64,000 bases of DNA from an uncultured Flavobacteriaceae bacterium (GCA_947494715.1 CANLWG010000003.1:276947-340946); one strand, 5' to 3'; counted from the stretch's first letter, positions 41,613 through 51,580 are shown. The notes: generated by a model from the letters alone, not told the origin. Translations and numbers: made by a program.

Positions 41613-44198
41613 ATGAGAAAAATGTATCTAGCGATGATGGCATTTTTTATGGCGTCAATTGCATTTTCACAGACAACACTTACAGGCACGGTCTTGGATG
41701 CGGATTTGGGAGGTCCGCTTCCAGGTGCGAATATTGTGATACAGGGTACTAGTAATGGTACTACTACAGATTTTGATGGTAATTTTACGATTGAGACTAC
41801 CAAGGATTCTGGAACATTGGTTGTATCATATCTAGGATTTATCACTGCAAGAGTGACCTTTGATACTCCCGGGAATCTAGGTCAGATTATTTTATCTCCG
41901 GATGCAGAAGAGTTGGAAGGGGTTGTTGTGGTAGGTTCGGGAATAATAGATCTTGCCAGGGATAGACAAACTCCAATCGCGGTTTCCAGTATTCCGGCCG
42001 CTGAAATCCAAACCAAAGGAGTGGGTAATGTGGAGTTTCCAGAAACTATGAAAAACACGCCTAACGTATATGTATCTGGTCAAGCAGGCGGTTTTGGGGA
42101 TTCCCAGATATTTGTTAGGGGATTTGATCAGACCAATACGGCAGTTCTTTTAAACGGGCAGCCAATCAACAGTGTAGAGGATGGACGGGTATTCTGGTCA
42201 AACTGGTCCGGAATGGCAGATGTGGCAAACGCGGTGCAAGTACAAAGAGGTTTGGGTTCTTCCAAATTGGCCATTTCCTCGGTAGGAGGTACCATTAACA
42301 TCGTGTCAAAGGCTACGGGTAGAAAAGAGGGAGGTTTTGCCCGTGTTATGACCGGAAACGATAGTTATGGTAAGACAACGGCCAGCTATGATTCGGGATT
42401 AAAGGGAAAATGGGCCTATTCCATATTATTGGATCACTGGCAAGGCCATAGAAAATGGGCCGGAGGTACTTTTGGTCAGGGACAGACCTACTTTATTGGA
42501 GTTGGCTTTCAGCCCAATGATTCGCATAATTTCAATTTCTTGATTACCGGGGCCCCTCAATTTCACGGACAGAATTTTTCCAAGGATTTGGAGGAGTATG
42601 AAGAGTTTGGCGAAAAGTATAACGACAATGCTGGATTCTTAAGAGGGGAACAGTTTACCTTTAGAAGAAATTATTACCATAAACCGGTGGCCAACTTAAA
42701 CTGGGATTGGACGCTTAATGAAGAAACGGCTTTATCAACCGTGCTATATGCTTCTTGGGGGCGTGGAGGAGGTACCGGTCCCTTGGGTAGGGGTACCAGC
42801 TTTTTTCGGGAAGATGGCCAAGTTGATTTTGATGCTATAGTTGACAACAATATTTCCGAAAATCCGGATGGGATAGGATCTTTTGGTAGTGCAGGTGTTC
42901 TTAGGGCCTCGGTCAACAATCATAATTGGTACGGCGTATTGACCAATCTTGAATTCAACCCAAATGAAAATTGGGCATTGAACGTTGGAGCTGATTTGAG
43001 ATTCTATCGGGGAGATCACTGGAGGCAATTGGTGGATAAACTGGGCTTGGAGGGTTATAATGATAATCGCAGGTCGGATAGACCGGATGATTATATTATT
43101 TCTGAGACCTTTGAGGCAGATCCTTGGGCAGCCCTATTTAATTTTGCAGATCCGGATCAGCGTTATGAATATGATTACTCCGAGAATATAAATTACCAAG
43201 GCGTGTTCGGGCAAGCGGAATATTCCAATGATGCTTTCTCCGCTTTCGTCCAAGGAGCCGTATCCAATCAAAATTATCAAAGAGATGGGCGGTTATCCGG
43301 TTTTGGTGATGGTCTTGGAGAATCTGAAAAATTGAACCGTTTCGGATATACGATCAAAGGTGGGCTTTCCTATGCCTTTAGTTCCAAACATGTCATTTTT
43401 GCCAATGTCGGCCAGTATTCCAGACAGGCCTTTTTGGAGAATATTTTTGCCAATATCCGATATTCCAACGAAATTGTAGAACCCGAGGTGGATAATGAGG
43501 AAATCACAGGTATAGAAGGAGGCTATCGGCTTACCACAAGCGACTTTACTATAAATTTCAACCTGTATTATACAACTTGGGGGAACAGATTCCTTCAGGA
43601 TTTTGGACAGCGGGAAATTAATGGGGAAGATGTGGAAATCAGGACTCGGTATACCGATATTGCACAGGTACATAAAGGTGCAGAATTGGATGTTCGTTAT
43701 AGGCCTTCTTCAACATTTTTGCTAAAATGGCGTGGATCTATAGGGAACTGGGAGTATGATGGTACTACCCCATTTATAACGGAGAATAATGAAACAGCAG
43801 AACTTATCGCCCGTGGAAATGTAGATTTAACCGGAACAAAAATTGGACAGGCCCCACAAGTTTCAACGGGCGCAGGAATAGATGTTGATATCTGTGAAGG
43901 ATTTTCATTTGATACGGATATAAACATTTTTACGGAGTTCTATGGTTTTGTGGATGTAGAGGATGTTATTGATGCATCTCTTAACGACCAAATATTCCAA
44001 TCGGAGAGGTTGCCCGCCTATACATTGGTAGATGCGGGGGCTACGTATAGCTTTAGTTTGGGGGGTTCAAATGAGATGGTCCTTAGGGGAAATGTTTTCA
44101 ATGTTTTTAATGCGGATTACATAAATCAGAGAGATTCCTTTGGATACTATCTGGGAGTAGGAAGAACCTGGAACTTAAGTTTGCGGTACAATTTCTAA
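41613..44198 (+). CDS. TonB-dependent receptor with carboxypeptidase-regulatory domain
   Basis: The 861-residue outer-membrane transporter has a signal peptide ending SIAFSQ (about 20). A CarboxypepD_reg-like domain (about 22-100) contains GGPLPGANIVIQGTSNGTTT and DFDGNFTIE. The plug (about 110-230) has SQIFVRGFDQTNTAVLLNGQ and SSVGGTINIVSKATG, and the 22-strand barrel ends in SLRYNF. Substrate is unknown; no adjacent SusD-like gene, so it is not a SusC-type glycan system. It is paralogous in the plug region to the receptor at 46750 (both have NG-P-N-DGR-W-NW-G pattern). Confidence 0.9.
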   Translation: MRKMYLAMMAFFMASIAFSQTTLTGTVLDADLGGPLPGANIVIQGTSNGTTTDFDGNFTIETTKDSGTLVVSYLGFITARVTFDTPGNLGQIILSPDAEELEGVVVVGSGIIDLARDRQTPIAVSSIPAAEIQTKGVGNVEFPETMKNTPNVYVSGQAGGFGDSQIFVRGFDQTNTAVLLNGQPINSVEDGRVFWSNWSGMADVANAVQVQRGLGSSKLAISSVGGTINIVSKATGRKEGGFARVMTGNDSYGKTTASYDSGLKGKWAYSILLDHWQGHRKWAGGTFGQGQTYFIGVGFQPNDSHNFNFLITGAPQFHGQNFSKDLEEYEEFGEKYNDNAGFLRGEQFTFRRNYYHKPVANLNWDWTLNEETALSTVLYASWGRGGGTGPLGRGTSFFREDGQVDFDAIVDNNISENPDGIGSFGSAGVLRASVNNHNWYGVLTNLEFNPNENWALNVGADLRFYRGDHWRQLVDKLGLEGYNDNRRSDRPDDYIISETFEADPWAALFNFADPDQRYEYDYSENINYQGVFGQAEYSNDAFSAFVQGAVSNQNYQRDGRLSGFGDGLGESEKLNRFGYTIKGGLSYAFSSKHVIFANVGQYSRQAFLENIFANIRYSNEIVEPEVDNEEITGIEGGYRLTTSDFTINFNLYYTTWGNRFLQDFGQREINGEDVEIRTRYTDIAQVHKGAELDVRYRPSSTFLLKWRGSIGNWEYDGTTPFITENNETAELIARGNVDLTGTKIGQAPQVSTGAGIDVDICEGFSFDTDINIFTEFYGFVDVEDVIDASLNDQIFQSERLPAYTLVDAGATYSFSLGGSNEMVLRGNVFNVFNADYINQRDSFGYYLGVGRTWNLSLRYNF

Positions 44199-44217
44199 AG
44201 AAAAGAATAGCGTTTAG

Positions 44218-44246
44218 AACCCCAACAGTACTGTTGGGGTTTTTTA
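44218..44246 (+). terminator. rho-independent terminator after the TonB receptor
   Basis: AACCCCAACAGT / ACTGTTGGGGTT is a perfect 12-bp inverted repeat followed by a T run. Confidence 0.9.
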
Positions 44247-44284
44247 ATGCCAAAGAATTCGTATTTTAGGAAGCTAAAATCAAC

Positions 44285-44728
44285 ATGATGTACGAAACCA
44301 TACAAATCCTACATTCCTATTTGGCCTATGTGGTACTGGCCATTCTTTTCCTAGCGGTGGCCAATGCCCTTATGGGTTGGTTGGGCAACAAAATGTTCTA
44401 TCCACAAAAAGATCTTCGACTAAGCCTTTTCGCATTGATTTTGTCCCATATTCAACTCTTGATCGGCCTCTTGTTGTTTTTCGTTTCCCCAAGTGGGTTA
44501 AATGCGATACAGGCATTGGGTATGGGTGGGTTAAATTCCGCAGCGCGTTTGCTGGCAGTGGAACATCCCTTTGTAAACATTATTGCTATAGTATTGATTA
44601 CCATAGGATGGTCTCGTCATAAGAAATTTATGGAAGGGAAAAAGAAGTTCAAAAGTATCGCGATTTTCTATGGGCTGGGATTGGTTTTGATTTTAAGCCG
44701 GATCCCTTGGTCGCAATGGTTCAACTAA
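44285..44728 (+). CDS. four-helix membrane protein annotated in relatives as cytochrome B-like
   Basis: This 147-residue integral membrane protein has four hydrophobic helices (about 10-30, 48-68, 92-112, 122-140) and histidines near helix ends in ILHSYLAYV, LSHIQLL and VEHPF. Those positions could bind heme, which underlies the cytochrome-B-type name I recall for flavobacterial homologues, but no full heme motif is proven. Starts ATGATG; either ATG works. It is monocistronic between a terminator and a gap. Confidence 0.6.
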   Translation: MMYETIQILHSYLAYVVLAILFLAVANALMGWLGNKMFYPQKDLRLSLFALILSHIQLLIGLLLFFVSPSGLNAIQALGMGGLNSAARLLAVEHPFVNIIAIVLITIGWSRHKKFMEGKKKFKSIAIFYGLGLVLILSRIPWSQWFN

Positions 44729-44740
44729 TGTTTTGCTTCC

Positions 44741-44775
44741 TCTTTCTTCCTGAGCATAGTCGAACGAGAAAGAGA
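44741..44775. repeat. possible dispersed intergenic repeat
   Basis: The sequence TCCTGAGCATAGTCGAACGA with flanking CTTTC/GAAAG arms resembles short interspersed repeats I have seen scattered in Bacteroidota intergenic regions. Only one copy is in this window. Confidence 0.25.
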
Positions 44776-44872
44776 AATATCCCTGTTAAATAACTGGATA
44801 GATGGAGAGGTTCAAGAAATAAATTCAAAGAAAATTTAAGTAATTAACTAAATAGAAAAATAAAATCATATA

Positions 44873-45466
44873 ATGAAAAAAGCAGCATTTCTGGTAATAA
44901 TCCTAATATCTACCTTTGGCCTTGCCCAACAAAAATCACTTTTTAACGGAAAAAATCTGGATGGCTGGACAATTTACGGCACCGAAAAATGGTATGTGGC
45001 GGATGGACTTTTGATTTGTGAAAGTGGTCCGGACAAAGGTTATGGATACTTGGGCACAAATGAACACTATAAAAATTTTGAATTGACCTTGGAGTTTAAG
45101 CAGGAGGCCAACGGTAATAGCGGTGTTTTTATACGTTCAACCATTGATGGTACAAAAATCAGTGGCTGGCAGGTAGAGGTGGCTCCTCCAGGTCATGATA
45201 CGGGCGGTGTCTACGAATCCTACGGTCGCGGGTGGTTGATAAAGCCCGACCCTGAAAAAGACAAAGCCCTTAAGATGGGTGAATGGAACACTATGAAAAT
45301 AAGGTTGGAGGGCGACAAACTTACCTCTTGGCTCAATGGAACCGAAATGGTAAGCTTTACCGATGAAAAAATAGGAAAAGGTGACGGGTCTGTTGCCCTA
45401 CAGATTCATGATGGCGGCGGAATCAAAGTAAACTGGAGGAATATCCAGATTACTGAATTGGATTGA
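44873..45466 (+). CDS. DUF1080 (3-keto-disaccharide hydrolase-type) secreted protein
   Basis: The 197-residue protein has a signal peptide ending FGLAQ and a single concanavalin-like DUF1080 domain: SLFNGKNLDGWTIYG at its start, FELTLEFKQEANGNSGVFIR in the centre and WNTMKIRLEGDKLTSWLNG near the end. DUF1080 members include 3-keto-glucoside hydrolases and carbohydrate-binding proteins. Periplasmic or extracellular. It stands alone; no sugar oxidoreductase neighbour is present. Confidence 0.88.
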   Translation: MKKAAFLVIILISTFGLAQQKSLFNGKNLDGWTIYGTEKWYVADGLLICESGPDKGYGYLGTNEHYKNFELTLEFKQEANGNSGVFIRSTIDGTKISGWQVEVAPPGHDTGGVYESYGRGWLIKPDPEKDKALKMGEWNTMKIRLEGDKLTSWLNGTEMVSFTDEKIGKGDGSVALQIHDGGGIKVNWRNIQITELD

Positions 45467-45574
45467 CGTAAACCTTCTTTGAAATTGGTTTAGTTGAGAG
45501 GAGGTTTGATGATGCTTATTATTAAATTTTAAAGGATTCTTCGTAGAATTACATACCGCTCGCAAAGATAATTG

Positions 45575-46639
45575 TTATGGCTCTTTCCCTTTGAAAGGGC
45601 TAGAAGATTCCTTTATCAAATAGATGTATACCGGAAAGTGATCGCTATATCCTCCTATATAATTACCCCCAGCATAGGTTCGGAAGGGATATCCTTTATA
45701 AGTCCCTTTTTGTGTAATAAGGTAAGATGGACTGAAAACCCCTGCCTTCCAAAATCGATAGGTATCCTCTTGGGAATCTATTAAATTGGAGGTAATTAAA
45801 ATCTGGTCGAACAAATTCCATTTATCCCTATAGGCCAGGGAACCAATTCCTTTTTTATACAATTTTTCCATGGGATTAAAGAGCTCCCCAGCTTCCAGCT
45901 TTTTTTGCTCTCCCTTAGTTTTTAGAACTTTCCTTAGGCTTTCGTCTATAGGATCGTCGTTCAGGTCGCCCATACTGATAATTTTGGCATCAGCATCCAA
46001 ACGGATAAGGGAATCCATAATACGTCTGTTCAATTTGGCGGCCGCAATACGATTGGGTTTACTTCGGCTCTCACCTCCACTACGAGAGGGCCAGTGGTTT
46101 ATGATGAGGTATATTTTTTCATTGTCCAACATACCACCGACAACTAACAGGTCTCGGGTATAGTCACGTTCATCATCAGTATTAAATAGCAACAAACGAC
46201 GACTTTCAAACGAACTTGGGATAAATACGGCTTTCTTGTAAAGTAAGGCCACATCAATGCCACGCTCATCGGGCGAATCAAAATGAATGATACCGTAGGC
46301 CTTTTCCAAAAGTGCAGGTTGATGGATTAAATCTTGGAGCACCTGATTGTTCTCCACTTCACAGAGTCCAATAATATCGGGGGACGTTTTGGTAACACCG
46401 GCTCCGATCTTAGAAATCGTCTTTGAAATATTTTTTAGCTTTTTATGGTACCGTTCTATCGTCCAACGATCCTTTCCATTGGGTGTACGGTCATCGTCAA
46501 AAATCAACGAATCGTTTTTGGTATCGAACAAATTTTCCACATTATAAAAAGCAATGGTTCTAACTGTATAACTTTTTGATTGTTGCGAAAACCCAAAAAA
46601 AGTTATGCTCAAGCATGGAAATAGGATAAAAAACTTCAT
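45575..46639 (-). CDS. secreted endonuclease/exonuclease/phosphatase (EEP) family protein
   Basis: The 354-residue protein has a signal peptide ending FGFSQ. EEP-superfamily motifs are in order: TIAFYNVENLFDT, IIGLCEVEN (metal Glu), YLIINHWPSRSGGE (catalytic His), ISMGDLNDDP (Asp/Asn) and GGYSDHFPVYI (terminal Asp-His). Likely an extracellular DNase or phosphodiesterase. The last residues SSSPFKGKEP are encoded across a CCCTTT-G-AAAGGG palindrome (45587-45599), so the tail may have been extended by a repeat. It is divergent from the TonB receptor at 46750, with a 110-nt AT-rich shared promoter region. Confidence 0.88.
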   Translation of the reverse strand: MKFFILFPCLSITFFGFSQQSKSYTVRTIAFYNVENLFDTKNDSLIFDDDRTPNGKDRWTIERYHKKLKNISKTISKIGAGVTKTSPDIIGLCEVENNQVLQDLIHQPALLEKAYGIIHFDSPDERGIDVALLYKKAVFIPSSFESRRLLLFNTDDERDYTRDLLVVGGMLDNEKIYLIINHWPSRSGGESRSKPNRIAAAKLNRRIMDSLIRLDADAKIISMGDLNDDPIDESLRKVLKTKGEQKKLEAGELFNPMEKLYKKGIGSLAYRDKWNLFDQILITSNLIDSQEDTYRFWKAGVFSPSYLITQKGTYKGYPFRTYAGGNYIGGYSDHFPVYIYLIKESSSPFKGKEP

Positions 46640-46749
46640 AAACAGAATTTTATAAAATAGAAAATATACTATATTTATAAGAAAATTCGCTCACAATGAC
46701 TAAAAGTTAAGTTTACATGAATATATTAATATAGTAAATAATCATTAAA

Positions 46750-49479
46750 ATGCTCCGCCGCACCTTGTTTTTTTATATGCTTCTATTTCTGACTGCCCTA
46801 TTGGGCCAAGAAGCATATATTGTTACTGGAAGTGTACTCAATGACCGTATTAAAACTCCCATAATCGGTGCTATAATACATATAGAAGGAACGGCCTTGA
46901 GGTCTGAAACTGATGAACTGGGAAGGTTCGAGTTGGAAATTTCCTTAAAGAGCGATGTCATCCTGAACATTTCCGCAGTGGATTTTATAACCCAACGAAT
47001 ACCAATTGGCCCCGTTGATAATCAATTGGATTTAGGCTCTATCTATCTGGAAAGTGATATCACCATAGAACAAACGGACAACCTGATCACCCTTACCGAT
47101 TCCGAATTATTGGATGATGAGATAAGCGCGGTCTCTGTTGGATTTTTACAGGCTACGAGAGATGTATTTCTTAACCGGGCCGCGTTCGATTTTGGACAAG
47201 CGTTCTTTCGGGTACGTGGGTACGATTCACGAAATGGCCAAGTACTCATTAATGGAATTCCCATGAACAAATTCTTTGATGGCCGTCCACAATGGAACAA
47301 CTGGGGCGGCCTAAATGATGTGACCAGAAATCAGGAATTTACCAATGGTTTGTCCGCTTCCGAATATACTTTTGGGGGTATTTTGGGGAATACCAATATC
47401 GATATTAGACCCTCAGGATTGCGAGCAGGAACGCGATTGTCCTCCTCGTTCTCCAATAGGACCTATGCCGGCAGATTAATGGCGACTTACAATTCCGGTC
47501 TAAAGGAAAATGGACTGGCCTATGCAATTTCGACCTCCAGAAGATGGGCCAAGGAGGGATATATTGAGGGTACTTTATACGATGCCTATTCTCTTTTCGG
47601 AGCTTTGGAATATCATTTCAACAAAAGGAATGCTATCAATCTAACCGCTATTTTGGCCTCCAATCGTCGTGGGCGGTCCTCTGCCATTACAGAAGAGATT
47701 TTTGAATTGGCTGGGAAGCGATATAATCCATATTGGGGAGAACAAAATGGAGAGATCAGGAACTCTCGGGAACGGAAAATCGCAGAACCTTTGATACTAT
47801 TGAACCACTATTATGAGTCCAACAAATTTAGTTTAAATACGGGTGTCTCTTATCAATTCGGAACCAATGCCAGGGGCAGATTAGGATACTACAATGGTCC
47901 TAATCCAGACCCGACCTATTATCGTTATTTACCCAGTTTTTATATCAATAGTCCCATTGGTGCCAATTTTATAAGTGCCAATCTTGCCAAGGAAGGATTT
48001 CTGGAAAACCCACAAATTGATTGGCCTAAGCTCTATATGGCAAACACCACTGAAAAGGCAACCTATGTCCTCTACAACGATGCAGCAGACGACAAGCAAC
48101 TTGCCCTCAATTCTATTGGAAATTTAAGAATCAACAATAGGTTTAAGATGGATTTTGGGGCAACCTATAGAACTTTTTCTTCGGATAATTATGCAGAAAT
48201 CCAAGACCTTTTGGGCGCTGATTTCCATACGGATATCGACCCATTTTCAGATACCGAAAACGATGTAAACGGCTCTTTGAACAAAGGAGAAGGTGATATG
48301 TTCAATTACCATTATCGGATGAACGCGAATCGATTTGACATGTTTGCACAATTCAAGTTCAATCAAAAAAAGTGGAATGCTTTTTTGGCAGGAACCTACA
48401 CCAGCATAAATTACCAACGGGAAGGTCTATTTCTGAATGAACGTTTTCCGGAAAGCTCGTTGGGCAAAAGTGATGAAGTAAAATTTTCAAATTACGGAAT
48501 CAAAGGAGGATTTGACTATAAAATTACTGGAAGGCATTGGGTAACCGTCCATGGAGGGTATTTGACGCGCCCACCAGTTTTGCAGAATGTGTTTATTAAT
48601 CCAAGAGAAAACAATGAAACGGTGCCGGGTATCTTAAGCGAGACCCTGTCCACCATGGATTTGAATTACTTTTTAAGACTACCAAAACTAACGGGAAGGC
48701 TTACGGGGTTTTACACGCGATTCCAGAATACGACCGACATCAATTTCTTTTTTGTGGACGCCGGAGTGGGTTCTGATTTTGTACAGGAAGTGATAACGGA
48801 ATTAGATCAATTGCATATGGGAGTTGAATTGGGTTTGGAATACCAAATATCCTCAGCCGTAAAACTTTCCGCAGTAGGTTCCATAGGAAAACAGGTATAT
48901 GCCAGTAATCCATTAGTGTCCATTAATTTTGATACTGCTGGAGCCGAGGAAGATTTGATAAACCCCGAAGGGAATATAAATCTAGGCCCGGCGGATATCA
49001 AAGATTATAAATTGGCCCAAGGTCCGCAACAGGCCTATGCCCTTGGAGTGGAATACAGGGCCCCAAAATATTGGTGGATTGCGGCAACAACCAATTATCT
49101 TACCAACAATTATGCAAGTATTTCTACGATAACCCGAACACAGAGTTTCTTCTTGGACCCTGAAACGGGACAACCCTTTCCGGAAGTAACGGAAGAAAAT
49201 GTCAACAAACTATTGGCACAAAGACCTCTGGATAGTTTTTACCTATTGAATATGGTAGGAGGAAAGTCTTGGTTAAAAAAAGGAAAATACATCAGTGTTT
49301 TTGCGAGCATAAACAACCTATTCGATACTGTTTTTAGGACAGGGGGATATGAACAGAGTAGGAACGGTAATTTTGGACAATTGCAACAGGACAACCTAAG
49401 TGGCACACCCTCCTTTGCTCCTAAATATTGGTACGGCTATGGGCGCACCTATTTTTTAAACTTGGCCTTCAGCTTTTAA
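46750..49479 (+). CDS. TonB-dependent receptor, EEP/DUF5689-associated
   Basis: The 909-residue outer-membrane receptor has a signal peptide ending LLGQ (about 20). A CarboxypepD_reg-like domain (about 23-105) includes IIGAIIHIEGTALRSETDE. The plug has FFRVRGYDSRNGQVLINGIP and a degenerate GILGNTNID instead of the usual GGxINI, and the barrel ends in LNLAFSF. The next gene on the strand (DUF5689/LTD lipoprotein) is 42 nt away and the EEP nuclease is divergent, suggesting a three-protein uptake system, possibly for nucleic-acid- or phosphoester-derived material (inference). Confidence 0.88.
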   Translation: MLRRTLFFYMLLFLTALLGQEAYIVTGSVLNDRIKTPIIGAIIHIEGTALRSETDELGRFELEISLKSDVILNISAVDFITQRIPIGPVDNQLDLGSIYLESDITIEQTDNLITLTDSELLDDEISAVSVGFLQATRDVFLNRAAFDFGQAFFRVRGYDSRNGQVLINGIPMNKFFDGRPQWNNWGGLNDVTRNQEFTNGLSASEYTFGGILGNTNIDIRPSGLRAGTRLSSSFSNRTYAGRLMATYNSGLKENGLAYAISTSRRWAKEGYIEGTLYDAYSLFGALEYHFNKRNAINLTAILASNRRGRSSAITEEIFELAGKRYNPYWGEQNGEIRNSRERKIAEPLILLNHYYESNKFSLNTGVSYQFGTNARGRLGYYNGPNPDPTYYRYLPSFYINSPIGANFISANLAKEGFLENPQIDWPKLYMANTTEKATYVLYNDAADDKQLALNSIGNLRINNRFKMDFGATYRTFSSDNYAEIQDLLGADFHTDIDPFSDTENDVNGSLNKGEGDMFNYHYRMNANRFDMFAQFKFNQKKWNAFLAGTYTSINYQREGLFLNERFPESSLGKSDEVKFSNYGIKGGFDYKITGRHWVTVHGGYLTRPPVLQNVFINPRENNETVPGILSETLSTMDLNYFLRLPKLTGRLTGFYTRFQNTTDINFFFVDAGVGSDFVQEVITELDQLHMGVELGLEYQISSAVKLSAVGSIGKQVYASNPLVSINFDTAGAEEDLINPEGNINLGPADIKDYKLAQGPQQAYALGVEYRAPKYWWIAATTNYLTNNYASISTITRTQSFFLDPETGQPFPEVTEENVNKLLAQRPLDSFYLLNMVGGKSWLKKGKYISVFASINNLFDTVFRTGGYEQSRNGNFGQLQQDNLSGTPSFAPKYWYGYGRTYFLNLAFSF

Positions 49480-49521
49480 GAATTAAAAACTTTCCCTTAG
49501 ATAGAGACAGACCAAAAAGAG

Positions 49522-50874
49522 ATGAAAAAAACCATAATACCACTGATTTTGATTTTGGTGTCTTCATGTGTCAAGGACCAAAACTTTGACCCACCAAAAA
49601 GTACATGCTCCTCAGATTTAACAGCCAATGTAACCTATGCTCAAGTAAAGAATCTATATATGGACACGACGATTCAGATTCTGGAGGACTGGGTCATCGA
49701 GGGATATGTAATATCATCGGATGAAGCAGGCAACTTCTTTAACGTGCTCCATTTTCAAGATAGCCCAGTAGACCCTGCCGAAGGGTTACAGATAGAAATT
49801 GACCTGAGGGATTCACATGTATTCTACCCTATTGGAAGTAAGATTTTCATCAAACTCAAAGGGCTATATTTGGGGAAGAGTAGGGAAGTTTTCAAATTAG
49901 GCGGAACTTTTATCTCCTTTGGGAATGTATCCGTTGGTCGATTGCCAGCAGCTGTTGTGGGAAATCATATTTTTGTTTCCTGTGAAGAAATGGTTGAACC
50001 AGAGCCTACTTTGGTTACTGTAGATGCCATAGGCGGTAACATGATGAATACCTTGGTCACTATTACAGATGTAGAATTTTTGGAAGAAGATCTTGGCCTG
50101 CCCTTTGCCATGGAACGTGAGGAAACCAAACGTAACTTGACTACTTGCAGTGACAACGAACTTACAGTATTAAATAGCGGTTTTTCCGATTTTCAAGCCG
50201 AAACACTTCCTGAAGGAAACGGAAGCATTACGGGAGTTTTGGTTAAGGACAAGGATGACTTTCACTTGGTTATCCGTGATTTAAACGATATCGATTTTAG
50301 TCAGCAACGCTGTAAAGATTTGATAGATGAGTTTACATCGACCCATATTTTTATTTCGGAACTGGCGGACCCTGATAATAACACCGGTGCACGTTTTGTG
50401 GAATTGTACAATTCCGATGCTAAAGCTCTAAGTTTAAAAGGATGGACAGTACGCCGGTATACCAATGCTAATACAGAGGTTAGTTCATCCTTGGATTTAT
50501 CCGAACATACCATTGGGGCGGAAAGTACTTTCGTAATTTCCCCAAATGCAGAGGAATTTGAACTGGTATATGGCTTTATTCCCGATTTAGGAGTAAGGAC
50601 CAACAGTCCCGCCGATTCCAATGGAGATGACAACTTGGAATTAGTAGATCCCTTTGGAACTATTATAGATATTTTCGGAAAGGTAGGTGAAGATGGTACC
50701 GGAACCAATCACGAATTTGAGGATGGACGTGCGGTCCGTAACCTAAATATTGTTGAAGGAAACCCCATTTATACCTTTGACGAGTGGACTATCTACAATG
50801 ATTCAGGGGAAGCGGGAACCATTGACCAACCTCAAAATGCTCCCGAAGACTTCAGCCCTGGAATAAGGGATTGA
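49522..50874 (+). CDS. DUF5689 plus lamin-tail-domain surface lipoprotein
   Basis: The 450-residue protein has a lipoprotein signal (PLILILVSSC, Cys16). An N-terminal OB-like DUF5689 region (about 35-275) contains VIEGYVISSDEAGNFFNVLH. A C-terminal lamin-tail domain (about 285-425) contains HIFISELADPDNNTGARFVE and LSLKGWTVRRY. Lamin-tail domains are common in secreted nucleases and envelope proteins. Pairing with the upstream TonB receptor, where it follows 42 nt after the stop, suggests a surface partner, similar in position though not sequence to SusD. Confidence 0.85.
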   Translation: MKKTIIPLILILVSSCVKDQNFDPPKSTCSSDLTANVTYAQVKNLYMDTTIQILEDWVIEGYVISSDEAGNFFNVLHFQDSPVDPAEGLQIEIDLRDSHVFYPIGSKIFIKLKGLYLGKSREVFKLGGTFISFGNVSVGRLPAAVVGNHIFVSCEEMVEPEPTLVTVDAIGGNMMNTLVTITDVEFLEEDLGLPFAMEREETKRNLTTCSDNELTVLNSGFSDFQAETLPEGNGSITGVLVKDKDDFHLVIRDLNDIDFSQQRCKDLIDEFTSTHIFISELADPDNNTGARFVELYNSDAKALSLKGWTVRRYTNANTEVSSSLDLSEHTIGAESTFVISPNAEEFELVYGFIPDLGVRTNSPADSNGDDNLELVDPFGTIIDIFGKVGEDGTGTNHEFEDGRAVRNLNIVEGNPIYTFDEWTIYNDSGEAGTIDQPQNAPEDFSPGIRD

Positions 50875-50891
50875 TATTGTAATTTCGAGTA

Positions 50892-50948
50892 AAGCGAAGC
50901 AATCCCGTTTGCAGTCATGACAATTTGAATAAATGGATTGCTTCACTT
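50892..50948. repeat. long-loop inverted repeat (GAAGCAATCC/GGATTGCTTC)
   Basis: 14-bp arms with one mismatch (50892-50905 and 50935-50948) around a 29-nt loop between the convergent DUF5689 and DinB genes. It may terminate either gene or be a dispersed repeat. Confidence 0.55.
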
Positions 50949-50974
50949 CATAATAACAAGAACTATTTACCCGA

Positions 50975-51580
50975 TTACTCTTCTGGAAAATCCGCATGAG
51001 CCATCACCTCTTCTATTTGTTTAACGTGTCGCTCCGTATGGCCGCTCATAAAAATGATGATTTGTAAGCCATCTATGGTGCCAAAAGGCAGTTGTCCATA
51101 ATGATTGCGTAAATCATCCTTGGTGTTTTTAACATACTTAATATGCTCTTTTCGCTTAGAGTCAAAGACCTTTAGAGTTTCTTTGTATGACCCTGATTTT
51201 CCTTTGGGTTCAAATTCTTCCCGGGTTTTCACCTTTTTGCTTCTATCGGTAATAATGCCTAGCAATTGTTGATCCGTCAATTTTACCGAATCGCGTTGGG
51301 AAGGATCGGCCGGGGCTTTCAAGGCACCCTGCAGCATACCGTTGAAAGCATTTTCCGAAATAGCCAAATGTTCTATGCACTGGGCAATGGACCATGATTC
51401 TGGAGAAGGTTTAAAATTCATTTGTTGATTGCTTAGCCCTTTGACCGTATGTTTCAAATGCTTTTGGGTCTTGGTCAGTTCCTTGATCGCCATTTCCCGA
51501 TCGGTATTCGTAAGTCCTGGGGATGTTATGCCAAAACCTACCAAGGCCAATACCACCACGGGTAAGATTACTTTTTTCAT
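50975..51580 (-). CDS. exported DinB-family protein
   Basis: The 201-residue protein has a signal sequence or anchor (KKVILPVVVLALVGFG) and then a DinB-like four-helix bundle with metal His candidates in SIAQCIEHLAISE and FMSGHTERHVKQIEEV. Export is unusual for DinB proteins in general but seen in Bacteroidota. Function unknown (thiol-transferase-like fold). Confidence 0.82.
   Translation of the reverse strand: MKKVILPVVVLALVGFGITSPGLTNTDREMAIKELTKTQKHLKHTVKGLSNQQMNFKPSPESWSIAQCIEHLAISENAFNGMLQGALKAPADPSQRDSVKLTDQQLLGIITDRSKKVKTREEFEPKGKSGSYKETLKVFDSKRKEHIKYVKNTKDDLRNHYGQLPFGTIDGLQIIIFMSGHTERHVKQIEEVMAHADFPEE

Noticed and set aside
41613..50874. SusC/SusD-type polysaccharide utilisation locus
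   Set aside because: No SusD-like lipoprotein, no glycoside hydrolase or sulfatase genes accompany the receptors; the lipoprotein present is DUF5689/lamin-tail.
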